Part shown: positions 48,268-57,569 of the stretch, piece after piece
Layout: every line of letters starts with the position of its first letter
Numbering within the stretch: the stretch's first letter is position 1
NCBI RefSeq assembly: GCF_005222845.1
Contig: NZ_STFZ01000007.1
Coordinates: 186,001 to 250,000, forward strand
Reading direction: 5' to 3'
Length of the DNA stretch: 64,000 nt
Origin: Rhizobium sp. FY34
GTDB lineage: Bacteria; Pseudomonadota; Alphaproteobacteria; Rhizobiales; Rhizobiaceae
Position numbers and translations under genes: made by a program
Notes under the pieces: model-generated
What the model saw: the letters and a program-made list of their open reading frames with translations, nothing else
Told to the model about the DNA's origin: nothing
The model's database searches: none

Positions 48268-48283
48268 GCCGCCTTCCGGCGGC
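48268..48283 (-). terminator. Hairpin after the 52-aa gene
   Basis: GCCGCC, loop TTCC, GGCGGC lies eight bases beyond the stop of the small minus-strand gene. The stem is perfect but there is no T run. A second symmetric element, CTTCTCCC..GGGAGAAG, lies at 48231-48254. Confidence 0.45.
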
Positions 48284-48291
48284 TGCACGGC

Positions 48292-48450
48292 TTACAGGCT
48301 GACGCGGCGGCCTTCCTTGTCGGCATTCTTACGGTCGCTGCCATGCTTGGCAAGGATCGCCTTGGCATCTTCCACCGAGATGCGGTGCTTCTTGGCAAAG
48401 GGAATGGGCTCGTAGCCCTGCGCTACGGCATCGGTTTTCGGGTCTGACAT
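48292..48450 (-). CDS. Small hypothetical protein, 52 aa
   Basis: A short minus-strand gene starting at the ATG at 48450 (MSDPKTDAVAQGYEPIPFAK) and ending in KEGRRVSL. Residues ~17-45 (FAKKHRISVEDAKAILAKHG) look like a compact helical segment reminiscent of DUF3606-type small proteins, but I cannot assign a family with certainty. AAGGATTGGAAA lies upstream. It is too highly charged and codon-biased to be random sequence. Confidence 0.65.
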   Translation of the reverse strand: MSDPKTDAVAQGYEPIPFAKKHRISVEDAKAILAKHGSDRKNADKEGRRVSL

Positions 48451-48599
48451 GGAAGTTTCCAATCCTTATGGCTCCGGCGGGTTGCCGGTGCATCTCTTGT
48501 GCCGTTGAGCGGGGACGTGCGTTCGCCACGGTCTCGGCGACAGTCGCGCGCAAAGCCTGCAGCGCTATGACACCTATATGGGGTATAAAGCCGCAGAAC

Positions 48600-49694
48600 T
48601 CAATATTTCTTCTTGCGCAGGGTCTTGTTACCCTTCGGACCGCTATAGACCGGCGTGCGATCGCGGTTTTCGGAAGACAAAGTGCGCCAGCGTTCCAGTC
48701 GGGCTGCATCCAGCGTGCCGGCTTTGACGGCCGCCTGCACGGCGCAGCCCGGTTCATGCGCATGGGTGCAATCGCGAAAGCGGCAATGCGGCGCAAGCTC
48801 GGTGATTTCGGCAAACAGCGTATCGATGCCATCTGTCACGTCGCTCACATAAAGCGTGCGGATACCCGGCGTATCGATCACCCAGCCGCCGCCGGAAATG
48901 GCATGCAGCGAGCGGGCGGTGGTGGTGTGGCGGCCCTTGGCATCGGCCTCGCGGATCGCACCGGTTTTCTGCTGGGTTTCAGCATCGGGGCCGGCCAGCG
49001 TATTGACGAGCGTCGATTTTCCGACGCCCGATGAGCCAACCAGCGCCACGGTTCGGCCGGGGCCGCACCAGGGCTGAAGCGGTGCTGTGGCATCCGGCGA
49101 GAGCGCATTGACCATGACGACCGGCAGATCGCGCTGCAGCGCCAGTGCCTGATCGGCAAAGACCTGCGCATCCTCCACCGTATCGGTCTTGGTCAAGACG
49201 ATCACCGGCTGTGTGCCAGCCTCATTGGCCATGATCAGGTAGCGTTCCAGCCGCGAGGGGTTGAAATCGGCATTGCAGGAGGTGACGATGAACAGCGTAT
49301 CGACATTTGCAGCGGCCAGCTGCTGGCCAAAGGCGCCTTCCGTGCGCCGCTGCAACACAGTCTGGCGGTCCAGCCGGCGCATCAGAAGCCCGGTATAGGG
49401 TGCGGCCAGAACCCAGTCTCCCACGGCAAAATCGGCAGTATTGCTATTGGGGGGAAGCTCGATCGGCACCGGGCCGCTGGCATCGATTGCATCCAGCCGA
49501 TCGCGGTGGACGGATGAGATGCGCCGCACGAGAAGCTCGGTTTCCTCAGCGCGCACCTGATCGGTAAAGAAGGCGCTGCAGCCCAGCCGCGCAAGGCCGG
49601 CTATGTCGGACAGACCGGTCAAGCGGCAGGACCAAGGGTTTGAGAGCGTGACATGGGCGGAATTTCCTTGGTCAAAGCAGTTGGCCCTTCTCAT
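48600..49694 (-). CDS. rsgA: Ribosome small-subunit-dependent GTPase A
   Basis: A 364-residue circularly permuted GTPase that acts late in 30S maturation. An N-terminal OB-fold precedes the permuted motifs: G4 LTKTDTV first, then G1 GSSGVGKSTLVN, then G3 DTPGIRTL, and a C-terminal zinc domain (HCRFRDCTHAHEPGC). Length is typical. The tail is Lys-rich (NKTLRKKKY), as in homologues. Confidence 0.94.
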   Translation of the reverse strand: MRRANCFDQGNSAHVTLSNPWSCRLTGLSDIAGLARLGCSAFFTDQVRAEETELLVRRISSVHRDRLDAIDASGPVPIELPPNSNTADFAVGDWVLAAPYTGLLMRRLDRQTVLQRRTEGAFGQQLAAANVDTLFIVTSCNADFNPSRLERYLIMANEAGTQPVIVLTKTDTVEDAQVFADQALALQRDLPVVMVNALSPDATAPLQPWCGPGRTVALVGSSGVGKSTLVNTLAGPDAETQQKTGAIREADAKGRHTTTARSLHAISGGGWVIDTPGIRTLYVSDVTDGIDTLFAEITELAPHCRFRDCTHAHEPGCAVQAAVKAGTLDAARLERWRTLSSENRDRTPVYSGPKGNKTLRKKKY

Positions 49695-49778
49695 AGCGCA
49701 GAAACGGGGCGGTGACGCGGGAAATGTTTTTGGGGCGGCGATTTACTGAAGGGGAAGCTTGGCCGGTTGGGGAGGAAG

Positions 49779-49814
49779 GCCCCTCCCCAACCCCTCCCCA
49801 CAAGGGGGAGGGGC
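49779..49814. repeat. GC-rich intergenic hairpin repeat
   Basis: GCCCCTCCCC (49779-49788) is complementary to GGGGAGGGGC (49805-49814), and a second CCCCTCCCC (49791-49799) competes for the same arm across a short ACAAG loop. It lies in the gap between rsgA and the aldo/keto reductase gene, resembling common GC-rich rhizobial intergenic elements. Confidence 0.55.
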
Positions 49815-49859
49815 TGACATGCCGCAGCGTTTCTACTGCCTATTGCCTACTGGCTAACC

Positions 49860-50855
<996 letters not shown>

Positions 50856-50939
50856 GGCAATGGTCTCCGTGTTGTCGAGGCAGACCAGAGCGGCTGCCGA
50901 TTACTGTAATCTAGGGCCTGCGGATGAGAAGGAAAATAG

Positions 50940-50972
50940 ATGCAAATTCCAACGGGCTGTTCTATCATTTAG
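50940..50972 (+). CDS. Possible 10-codon leader ORF ahead of the LysR gene
   Basis: AAGGA at 50929-50933 is followed six bases later by an ATG and the codons for MQIPTGCSII, then TAG at 50970-50972, four bases before the LysR ATG. The LysR gene has no ribosome site of its own. Re-initiation from this leader could drive its translation. Small size makes this tentative. Confidence 0.35.
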   Translation: MQIPTGCSII

Positions 50973-50976
50973 AACA
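50958..50976. promoter_or_regulatory. T-N11-A inverted repeat abutting the LysR start codon
   Basis: TGTTCT, seven bases, AGAACA is a perfect inverted repeat ending immediately before the ATG at 50977. It contains the T-N11-A core of LysR-type sites and probably serves as an autoregulatory site controlling the divergent reductase too. Confidence 0.6.
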
Positions 50977-51867
50977 ATGAACCGCACACAGCTCTCTCAA
51001 CTCGCCGTTCTGGCCGCCGTGGCCGAACATAGAAGTTTTCGCAAGGCGGCAGCCGAGCTGAAGATCGCGCCCTCAGCCGTCAGCCATGCGGTATCGTCTC
51101 TTGAGGAAAGTCTCGGGCTGCGCCTGCTTCAGCGCACGACGCGCAGCGTGGCGCCGACAGAAGAAGGCCGGATGGTGATTGAGCGCCTGACGCCTGCCTT
51201 GACGGAGATTGCTGCCGCGCTGGAAACACTTGCGGAGCGGCGCGACCAGCCGGCAGGCCCCCTGCGCCTGACCATGCCGATGCTGGCAGCCGAAGAGCTT
51301 ATCATGCCGCGGCTGGCGCAATTCCTCACGCTCTATCCGCAGATCGAGTTTGATCTGCGCACCGATGACCGTTTCGAGGATATTGTCGACAAGGGCTTTG
51401 ATGCCGGATTGCGGCTGGGCGAACACCTGGAAGCGGATATGGTGGCCGTCCGGGCAAGCGGCCCCTGGCAGGGGACAATCGTCGGCGCGCCTTCCTATCT
51501 GGAGAAGAACCCCCCACCGCAACAGCCGCGTGAACTGATCGGCCACCGCTGCATTCGCCGCCGCTTTTCAAGCGGCGCAATCTATCGGTGGGAGCTGGAG
51601 AAACAGGGCAAGCCGGTGGTGGTTGATGTCAGCGGGCCGCTGATCCTTTCGAGCCAGCACCTGATGCGCCAGGCGGCGATCGACGGGCTCGGGCTTGCCT
51701 TTGTCTTTGACCGGCGTGTGGAGGAGGATATTGCGGCAGGGCGGCTGGTGCGGGTGCTGGAAGACTGGTGCCCGCCCTTTGATGGGTTCTACATCTACTA
51801 TCCCTCGCGCCGGCAGATGCGGCCATCTCTGCGCGCCTTCGTCGATTTCTTCCGATGGCGCGCATGA
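50977..51867 (+). CDS. LysR-family transcriptional regulator
   Basis: A 296-residue LTTR: N-terminal winged helix (AVAEHRSFRKAAAELKIAPSAVSHAVSSLEESLGLRLLQRTTR) and a periplasmic-binding-protein-like effector domain. It most resembles the DsdA/CrgA-type group that controls reductases. The ATG at 50977 gives the canonical N terminus. Divergent from the aldo/keto reductase, 121 bases between start codons. Confidence 0.92.
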   Translation: MNRTQLSQLAVLAAVAEHRSFRKAAAELKIAPSAVSHAVSSLEESLGLRLLQRTTRSVAPTEEGRMVIERLTPALTEIAAALETLAERRDQPAGPLRLTMPMLAAEELIMPRLAQFLTLYPQIEFDLRTDDRFEDIVDKGFDAGLRLGEHLEADMVAVRASGPWQGTIVGAPSYLEKNPPPQQPRELIGHRCIRRRFSSGAIYRWELEKQGKPVVVDVSGPLILSSQHLMRQAAIDGLGLAFVFDRRVEEDIAAGRLVRVLEDWCPPFDGFYIYYPSRRQMRPSLRAFVDFFRWRA

Positions 51868-51873
51868 GACATG

Positions 51874-52320
51874 TCAGAATTTGATGCGGTAGCGCACGTG
51901 TCCGTCGGACTTGACGAACGAGTCGTAAAGTTTGCGCGCCGTTTGATTGCCCTCGTCGGTATGCCAGTAAAGCCGCGACCAGCCGTTTTTCTGAGACAGG
52001 GCCACGAGATCTTCCATCAGGGCCCGGCCAATGCCCTTGCCGCGAAATCTTTCATCAAGGAAGAGATCCTCCAGATAGCAATCCGGCGTCTTCACCCAGG
52101 TGGAATCGTGAAAATGGTGGATGGCAAAGCCGGCCATTTGCCCGTCCACCTCCGCCACGCGCATGGCAACGCGTGAGGTGGGATCGAGAATGCGCGACCA
52201 GGTATGATCGGTCACATCATCGGCAAGCGTCACCTTGTAAAAGGCAAGATAATCGGCCCAGAGCTTTTTCCAGGCCGCTTCGTCTGAAGGTTCGGCGTCG
52301 CGAATGAGGATATCGGGCAT
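51874..52320 (-). CDS. GNAT-family N-acetyltransferase
   Basis: A 148-residue single-domain acetyltransferase: motif A LEDLFLDERFRGKGIGRALMEDLV with the acetyl-CoA loop RxxGxG, and motif B WHTDEGNQTARKLYDSF. Its ATG overlaps the stop of the upstream aldo/keto reductase (TGATG), so the two are translationally coupled. The substrate is unknown. Confidence 0.92.
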   Translation of the reverse strand: MPDILIRDAEPSDEAAWKKLWADYLAFYKVTLADDVTDHTWSRILDPTSRVAMRVAEVDGQMAGFAIHHFHDSTWVKTPDCYLEDLFLDERFRGKGIGRALMEDLVALSQKNGWSRLYWHTDEGNQTARKLYDSFVKSDGHVRYRIKF

Positions 52321-53270
52321 CAGGCACCTGCCTCGTTCAGTGCCTGCATCTGGCTGTCGGACAGCGTCAGCGTGCCGGCCTCCAGCAGTGCCTGCAACTG
52401 GCTGAGGCTGGTGGCAGAGGCAATCGGTGCCGTGATGCCGGGGCGCGCAGCAACCCAGGCGATGGCGATCGTGGCAAGCGAGGCGCCGGTCTCTGCGGCA
52501 ATCGCATCCAGAACGGCCAGAATCCGCAGGCCCTTGTCGTTCAGGTAATCTGCCATGCGATAGCCGCGTGCCTTGCCGGCCGCATCTTCAGCCTTGCGAT
52601 ACTTGCCGGTCAAAAAGCCGGCGGCAAGCGCATAATAGCTGATGACGCCAATGTCTTCCCGAATGCAGAGGTCTTTCAGCGGGCCTTCGAATTTCTGGCG
52701 GGCATAGAGATTATATTCCGGCTGCAGCACATCAAAGCGCGGCAGGCCGGCCTTTTGCGCCGCATCGAACGTATCCTGCAGCTGGCTAGCATTGTAATTG
52801 GAGCAGCCGATGGCGCGCACCTTGCCGGCCTGCTTCAACCTTGAAAACGCCTCCAGCGTTTCCTCGATTGCCACATCCGGATCCGGCTTGTGGGCGAGAT
52901 AGAGATCGATGTAATCGGTGCCGAGGCGAGTGAGCGAGGCCTCGACCGCCTCTTCGATCCAGCGCTTCGAAAGGCCCGTCTTGCGGTCCTTGTTCTCGTA
53001 ACCGACCTTGGTGACGATCACCGCCTTGTCGCGGGATACCGTGCCGCGCTTCAGCCATTGGCCGATGATTGCCTCGCTTTCGCCGCCCTGATGGCCGTCC
53101 ACCCAGGCGGAATAGACATCGGCCGTATCGATCGTGTTGTAGCCGGCCTCGAAGAACCGGTCGAGGAGATCAAATGAGGTCTTCTCATCGGCCGTCCAGC
53201 CGAAGACATTGCCGCCAAAGACGACAGGAGCGATGGAAAGGCCGGTGCGGCCAAGCGGGCGCAGATGCAT
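52320..53270 (-). CDS. Aldo/keto reductase
   Basis: A 316-residue reductase with tetrad residues in TIDTADVYSAW (Asp, Tyr), VIVTKVGY (Lys) and DLYLAHKPD (His), and the cofactor-binding C-terminal segment TAPIASATSLSQLQ. A longer frame to 53351 exists, but the ATG at 53270 (MHLRPLGRTGLSI) matches the family start, with AGAGG eight bases upstream. Cotranscribed with the GNAT gene that follows. Confidence 0.92.
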   Translation of the reverse strand: MHLRPLGRTGLSIAPVVFGGNVFGWTADEKTSFDLLDRFFEAGYNTIDTADVYSAWVDGHQGGESEAIIGQWLKRGTVSRDKAVIVTKVGYENKDRKTGLSKRWIEEAVEASLTRLGTDYIDLYLAHKPDPDVAIEETLEAFSRLKQAGKVRAIGCSNYNASQLQDTFDAAQKAGLPRFDVLQPEYNLYARQKFEGPLKDLCIREDIGVISYYALAAGFLTGKYRKAEDAAGKARGYRMADYLNDKGLRILAVLDAIAAETGASLATIAIAWVAARPGITAPIASATSLSQLQALLEAGTLTLSDSQMQALNEAGA

Positions 53271-53375
53271 GCGGAAAACCTCTTGATGGAATGACGGGCG
53301 ACGCGCGGTCTCCCGCGCCGATCGCACAAGGCTAACGCTGTGGGATGTCATGCACCATTCAATTTGCGTGATGGG

Positions 53376-54362
53376 TCAGGTGGAGAAACGATGCAAGCTG
53401 GGTGGTTGGTCGAAATGCTGGCTCCAGATACGCCGCAGGTGGCGGGCGGAGGCAAAGCCGGTGCGGGCCGCAACATTTTCCAGATCAAGCCGCGATTGGC
53501 TGATGATGTCACGCGCCAATGTCACCCGGATGAGGTTGATATAGTCGATCAGCGACAGGCCGGAATGTTCGCGAAACAGGCGCGACAGGTGGCGCCCGCT
53601 GAGACAGGCGATGTCAGCCAGACGCTCCACGGACCAATCGGCGGCGGGATCATCCATGATGGCATCCTGCACCCGGTGAATGGCCGGATGAATGTGATTG
53701 CGGCCGGAAAGCCAGGGCGAAATCTGCGGATCATGGCCGCTGCGCCGCAGATAGACGACCATCTTGCGCGCCGCAGACAGGGCGGCCTGCGGCGTGGTGA
53801 GCCTTGCCACAATATGCAGCATGAGATCGACGCCGGTGGAAATGCCGGCACTCGAAAAGCGCTGGCGATCCTCCACATAGAGCCGGTTTTCGAGAACCTG
53901 CGCGGTGGGCGCCAGTTTGCGCAGATCGGCAAGGCAATCGGAATGGCTGGTGCAGGCATGGCCTTCCAGCAGCCCCGCAGCACCTGCCAGCAGAGCGCCG
54001 GAGCAGATGGTGACCAGCATCGTATCGCTGGTGACCGCAGACGACAGCCAGCGCGACAGCACGCGCCGCTCCTTCTCCACGCCCGCATCCGGCGGGGCCG
54101 AAATGCTGCCGGAAACGACAACCATGGAGCCGGGCGGCAGGCTCTCCGGCAGCGGTTCCAGCCCGTCAAGCGCAAGGCCGATCGAGGTTGTCTGGCGCTG
54201 AGCGGCTCCCAGATAGTGTAACTCGAAACGCGCCTGCGTCTGCGCCTGGTTGGCATAGCGCAGCACTTCCATCGGCCCGGCAATATCCAGAAGCAGCGCA
54301 TGCGGCGGCACGACCATGAAAACGGGAATGATCCGTGTCGTGTCCGCCGCCGGCTGTATCAT
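53376..54362 (-). CDS. GlxA-type AraC-family transcriptional regulator
   Basis: A 328-residue protein with an N-terminal DJ-1/PfpI-like domain (residues ~12-190, with the elbow TICSGALLLA-type sequence reading VTICSGALLAGAAG) and a C-terminal AraC DNA-binding domain with two helix-turn-helix motifs (SVERLADIACLSGRHLSRLFREHSG and LENVAARTGFASARHLRRIW). It starts four bases inside the isochorismatase-like gene (ATGA overlap), so it likely regulates its own operon. Confidence 0.92.
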   Translation of the reverse strand: MIQPAADTTRIIPVFMVVPPHALLLDIAGPMEVLRYANQAQTQARFELHYLGAAQRQTTSIGLALDGLEPLPESLPPGSMVVVSGSISAPPDAGVEKERRVLSRWLSSAVTSDTMLVTICSGALLAGAAGLLEGHACTSHSDCLADLRKLAPTAQVLENRLYVEDRQRFSSAGISTGVDLMLHIVARLTTPQAALSAARKMVVYLRRSGHDPQISPWLSGRNHIHPAIHRVQDAIMDDPAADWSVERLADIACLSGRHLSRLFREHSGLSLIDYINLIRVTLARDIISQSRLDLENVAARTGFASARHLRRIWSQHFDQPPSLHRFST

Positions 54363-54913
54363 GCGGCACGCCTTGCTGTGTCCAGTGCATCCTCGACGGT
54401 TGCGATGCGGGCAAAACGGTCCTTGAGCACCATCTCCGTATGCCGGCGGATCTCTTCCGGCGAGCGGGTGACGCCGAGTGCATCCACCATCGGGAAGGTG
54501 AGGGTGGCTTCCGACACATAATCGACAGCAAAGCCGAGATCAGAGGCGTGGCGGGTCGTCGTTTCGCAGCATTGCTCGGTGCGGATGCCGGAAATGATGA
54601 CATGGCGGATGCCGTTTTGCGTCAGCCAGACATCCAGACCGGTGCCGACAAGGGCGGAATGGCGGCGCTTTTCGAAGATGCGGGTTGGGCTGATGCGAAT
54701 GCCGTCCAGCGTGCGCACATGGCCGCTCTCCTTCGAAAAAGGACCCTGATCCTCGACATGGAAGATCTGGATGACAGGCATACCGGCCGCCTCGGCACCA
54801 TCGATCAGCGCCTGCTGGCGCTCCAGATAGCGGGGCAGATCCGCCGCATCCCAATAGGGGCGGTGAGGGAAGGATTGCTGGACATCAATGACGATGAGTG
54901 CGGTCTCGGACAT
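54359..54913 (-). CDS. Isochorismatase-like cysteine hydrolase
   Basis: A 184-residue enzyme of the isochorismatase superfamily with the catalytic Asp in LIVIDVQQSF, a Lys in the central region, and the nucleophilic Cys in SGIRTEQCCETTTRHA, preceded by the cis-peptide-type motif GIRT. Members hydrolyse nicotinamide, carbamates or related amides. The ATG at 54913 is preceded by GGAGAG with a 7-base spacer, better than the ATG at 54928. In an operon with the GlxA-type regulator. Confidence 0.9.
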   Translation of the reverse strand: MSETALIVIDVQQSFPHRPYWDAADLPRYLERQQALIDGAEAAGMPVIQIFHVEDQGPFSKESGHVRTLDGIRISPTRIFEKRRHSALVGTGLDVWLTQNGIRHVIISGIRTEQCCETTTRHASDLGFAVDYVSEATLTFPMVDALGVTRSPEEIRRHTEMVLKDRFARIATVEDALDTARRAA

Positions 54914-55283
54914 TTTCGAGCTCTCCATGGGATTAGGAATAGCCGAAGAATAGGCTTTTACGCCAGAGCCAAAAGGGGGGATAAAGACGTTGAGCGGACG
55001 TTTTGGGACATGTGGTGGGGCATTCTAGACGCTGATGGCGGTAGCGGATCTTCCCGAAAAGGACGAGGAAACGCGGAAGAGTGCGTTGGCAACCATTCAT
55101 ATTGGTATATTGGGCCGGCCTGTTTCTAGATGTTCGTCAGGCGTCGATGATGCCTTCCGTCGTTGCCTCTTGTCGGCAGATAAATTGGGTTGTGGATATT
55201 CAATATCATTCATCTGGAATTGCGTTTGCATCGGTACTGACGTTGGATATCCTGTTTAGAAGACAGGGGAGACTTGAGCGACA
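54914..55283. other. 370-base gene-free stretch left of the FBA-peptidase gene
   Basis: No convincing gene: two overlapping frames of about 75-85 codons have no ribosome site or recognisable motif. From about 55000 onward the sequence is AT-richer than the flanking operons. It contains the left copy of a 16-base direct repeat (55174-55189) also found at 57955-57970. Confidence 0.5.
55174..55189 (+). repeat. Left copy of a near-perfect 16-bp direct repeat flanking the FBA-peptidase gene
   Basis: CGGCAGATAAATTGGG here matches CGGCAGATATATTGGG at 57955-57970 at 15 of 16 positions. The copies bracket the compositionally odd gene, as target or attachment repeats would. Confidence 0.45.
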
Positions 55284-57569
55284 ATGTCCGAAGCAGCGTG
55301 GCAGATGGCGATTGAAGACGTTTTTCGGGAGTTGATCGTTAACGGCGATGCCAGTCAAGGAATGACTGGTTGGACGATCGAATCGTCGCCTGGGAATGGC
55401 TGGTCAACCGAGGACGGACCTGGTGAGTCCTGTCCAGAAACAGCTGGCAAAACGAACTTTGTGTCGTCATTTGGTTGGGCTAAGAAATCGCAGCTCATCG
55501 ACCTCGTCGCCGCCGGCTTCGATCCAAACTATCTCGATACGGCGCCGCGTATCTACGTAAGCGATTGGGTGTGCGGTCGCTGCGATGCGCCCAGCTCCTA
55601 CGAGCTTCGCGTTGAACTGCGCGATGCGCAGGGAAATGTTATCAAATCGCTGGTGACAAACGAACTAGACACGCCACGTGCGGGTGGCTGGACCTACCCG
55701 TGGCGGCGCATCTTGAGGGATTTCCATCGTTATGGACCCGGCGTCCGGTTCATTTATTTCGAGCATGGCGGCACGGATCGAGTGAACTGGTCAGGCTGGT
55801 ACGGGGCAAAGATGACGGGCGCTTCCGTTAAAGTCGCCACCGCGCCATCGCATCATCGAAACCTTCTTCAGAATCCCGACGGCGCCAACGGCATGACCGG
55901 GTGGACGGTACTGTCATCCGGCGGCAACGGTTGGTCAACAGAGAATGTTGCTTGGTCCTGTCCGTCGAGCGCTGGTCAAAGCAACTTCGTCACATCGTGG
56001 GGTTGGTCCAGGAAACAGCAGATCGTTGATCTAGTGGCCGCTGGCTTTACCGCAGAGCAACTCGACCAGTCGCCCGACATCCGTATTGAAGACTGGATGT
56101 GCGGTCGCAGCGACTCGGGTTCAAAGTATTACCTTACCGTCAATTTGCTGGATGTGAACCACACCGTCATTGAGAGTTTCACGACGGGAGAGGTAAGCAC
56201 GCCTCTCCTGCCTAACTACGCCTATCCTTTCTCGCGCGTTGGAACGACCTTTATTGACTATCCTACAGGCGTCCGATTTGTCTCTTTCGAGCATGGCGGT
56301 GTGGACACGAACGGTTGGCAGGGTTGGTACGGAGCAAAGATGACCGGCGCCTATGTTGGCGTCGTACTACCCCCGCCGCATTCGATGTTGCCTATGGTTG
56401 GCGCCGACGTGCCGTCAACCATAACTGTAGTCGATAATCGCGTTAGAGTATCTCCGACCGACGTCATGCCGACCAAATGGATATGCGACCTTGTCATTGA
56501 ATATCAGAGTGGTCGGTACAGCGGCTCAGGTTGGCTCGTTGCTACGCCAGGCCCCTTCGCTGTGGTCGTTACGGCGGGTCATAACGCTTTCGACAAGAAG
56601 CTTGGCTTTCCAAAGTCGATCACCGTCTATCCGGCACGTGATGGATCGGTTCAGCCCTATGCCAGCTACACCGCTCGGGCGAACAGTATCCAAGCCAACA
56701 TCCGCTACTTAGTCGATGCAAATGGTGGCGTTATCAAGTATCCCCTCCATGATCTAGGCGCCGTCATCGTCCCCAAATCCGCGGTTGATTGGGGGGGGAC
56801 GGGATTCACTGCGACGGTTGCCACCGACGACGAACTTCGCACCACGTCTCTGACCGTTGCTGGGTATCCGGGCGACAAGACAAACCCTGACGGTTCACCA
56901 TCACACACGATGTGGACGGCCAATGGCCCGATCGATTCATTTAGTCGCACATCTTTCTGGTATCCGGCTATCTATACCTGGCCGGGTAACAGCGGCTCCC
57001 CAGTTTACAAGGTTGGAACGCAACAGGTCTTGGGCGTGCATGTGCAAGGGCTGCCCGAACCGTCAGCAATTGTCGGGTCGCCGTTCGGGGGCAAGGCGAC
57101 ACGAATAACCGCCGAAGTCGCTTCGACGATTGTGGCTTGGGCGACGCCTCTCACTGCGGATACACGCATCACCTCGCTCGAACTGATAGTCCAGACCGGG
57201 GATGATTTCGGCGCGGGCACGAATGACACTATTAACGTAAAGCTTGCCGGTAAGGACTTTGGAAATCCCGATGATACCTTCTTCAAGGACAGGAGCGAGC
57301 GCGACCAAATCGATGGATACGACCTGACCGACAAGATGAATTTACTCTTTCCGAACGGCCTTTTTGTCCGTGACTTGGTAGGAAGCCAATATACGATCGC
57401 CCGCGTGTTCGAAATGCTCAGTGGCTGGGGGTACTGGTTCTATGGTGACTGGGAGGTGCACAGCGTGTTTCTATACGTCAACGGACAACGTTTTCATGCC
57501 CGCCGGTATAATCAATGGCTTGATGTTGTGAAGCCAGCGCTTGTCGGCAGGATTACGGAAACTCCCTAA
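55284..57569 (+). CDS. FBA-FBA-trypsin-PLAT protein: tandem F-box-associated-like lectin domains fused to a serine peptidase
   Basis: A 761-residue protein with three kinds of domain. Residues ~18-186 and ~193-362 are two repeats, about half identical to each other, that strongly resemble the FBA domain of animal FBXO2/FBXO6 (GMTGWT, GNGWSTE, NFVxSxGW..K.QxIDLVAAGF, DWxCGRxD, GPGVRFxxFEHGG and W.GWYGAKMTGA). The Trp equivalent to the FBXO2 chitobiose-binding Trp is kept in both (Trp169, Trp345). Residues ~395-620 are a trypsin-like peptidase with His433 (TAGHN), Asp490 (HDLGAV) and Ser570 (GNSGSP). Residues ~628-746 resemble a PLAT/LH2 domain (VQTGDDFGAGTND). No signal peptide or membrane helix is seen. 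It stands alone, with lower GC and different codon use than its neighbours, suggesting transfer. Confidence 0.85.
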   Translation: MSEAAWQMAIEDVFRELIVNGDASQGMTGWTIESSPGNGWSTEDGPGESCPETAGKTNFVSSFGWAKKSQLIDLVAAGFDPNYLDTAPRIYVSDWVCGRCDAPSSYELRVELRDAQGNVIKSLVTNELDTPRAGGWTYPWRRILRDFHRYGPGVRFIYFEHGGTDRVNWSGWYGAKMTGASVKVATAPSHHRNLLQNPDGANGMTGWTVLSSGGNGWSTENVAWSCPSSAGQSNFVTSWGWSRKQQIVDLVAAGFTAEQLDQSPDIRIEDWMCGRSDSGSKYYLTVNLLDVNHTVIESFTTGEVSTPLLPNYAYPFSRVGTTFIDYPTGVRFVSFEHGGVDTNGWQGWYGAKMTGAYVGVVLPPPHSMLPMVGADVPSTITVVDNRVRVSPTDVMPTKWICDLVIEYQSGRYSGSGWLVATPGPFAVVVTAGHNAFDKKLGFPKSITVYPARDGSVQPYASYTARANSIQANIRYLVDANGGVIKYPLHDLGAVIVPKSAVDWGGTGFTATVATDDELRTTSLTVAGYPGDKTNPDGSPSHTMWTANGPIDSFSRTSFWYPAIYTWPGNSGSPVYKVGTQQVLGVHVQGLPEPSAIVGSPFGGKATRITAEVASTIVAWATPLTADTRITSLELIVQTGDDFGAGTNDTINVKLAGKDFGNPDDTFFKDRSERDQIDGYDLTDKMNLLFPNGLFVRDLVGSQYTIARVFEMLSGWGYWFYGDWEVHSVFLYVNGQRFHARRYNQWLDVVKPALVGRITETP

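Noticed and set aside
55035..55335. Two small frames left of the FBA-peptidase gene
   Set aside because: No start signals, no motifs and overlap with the real gene start.
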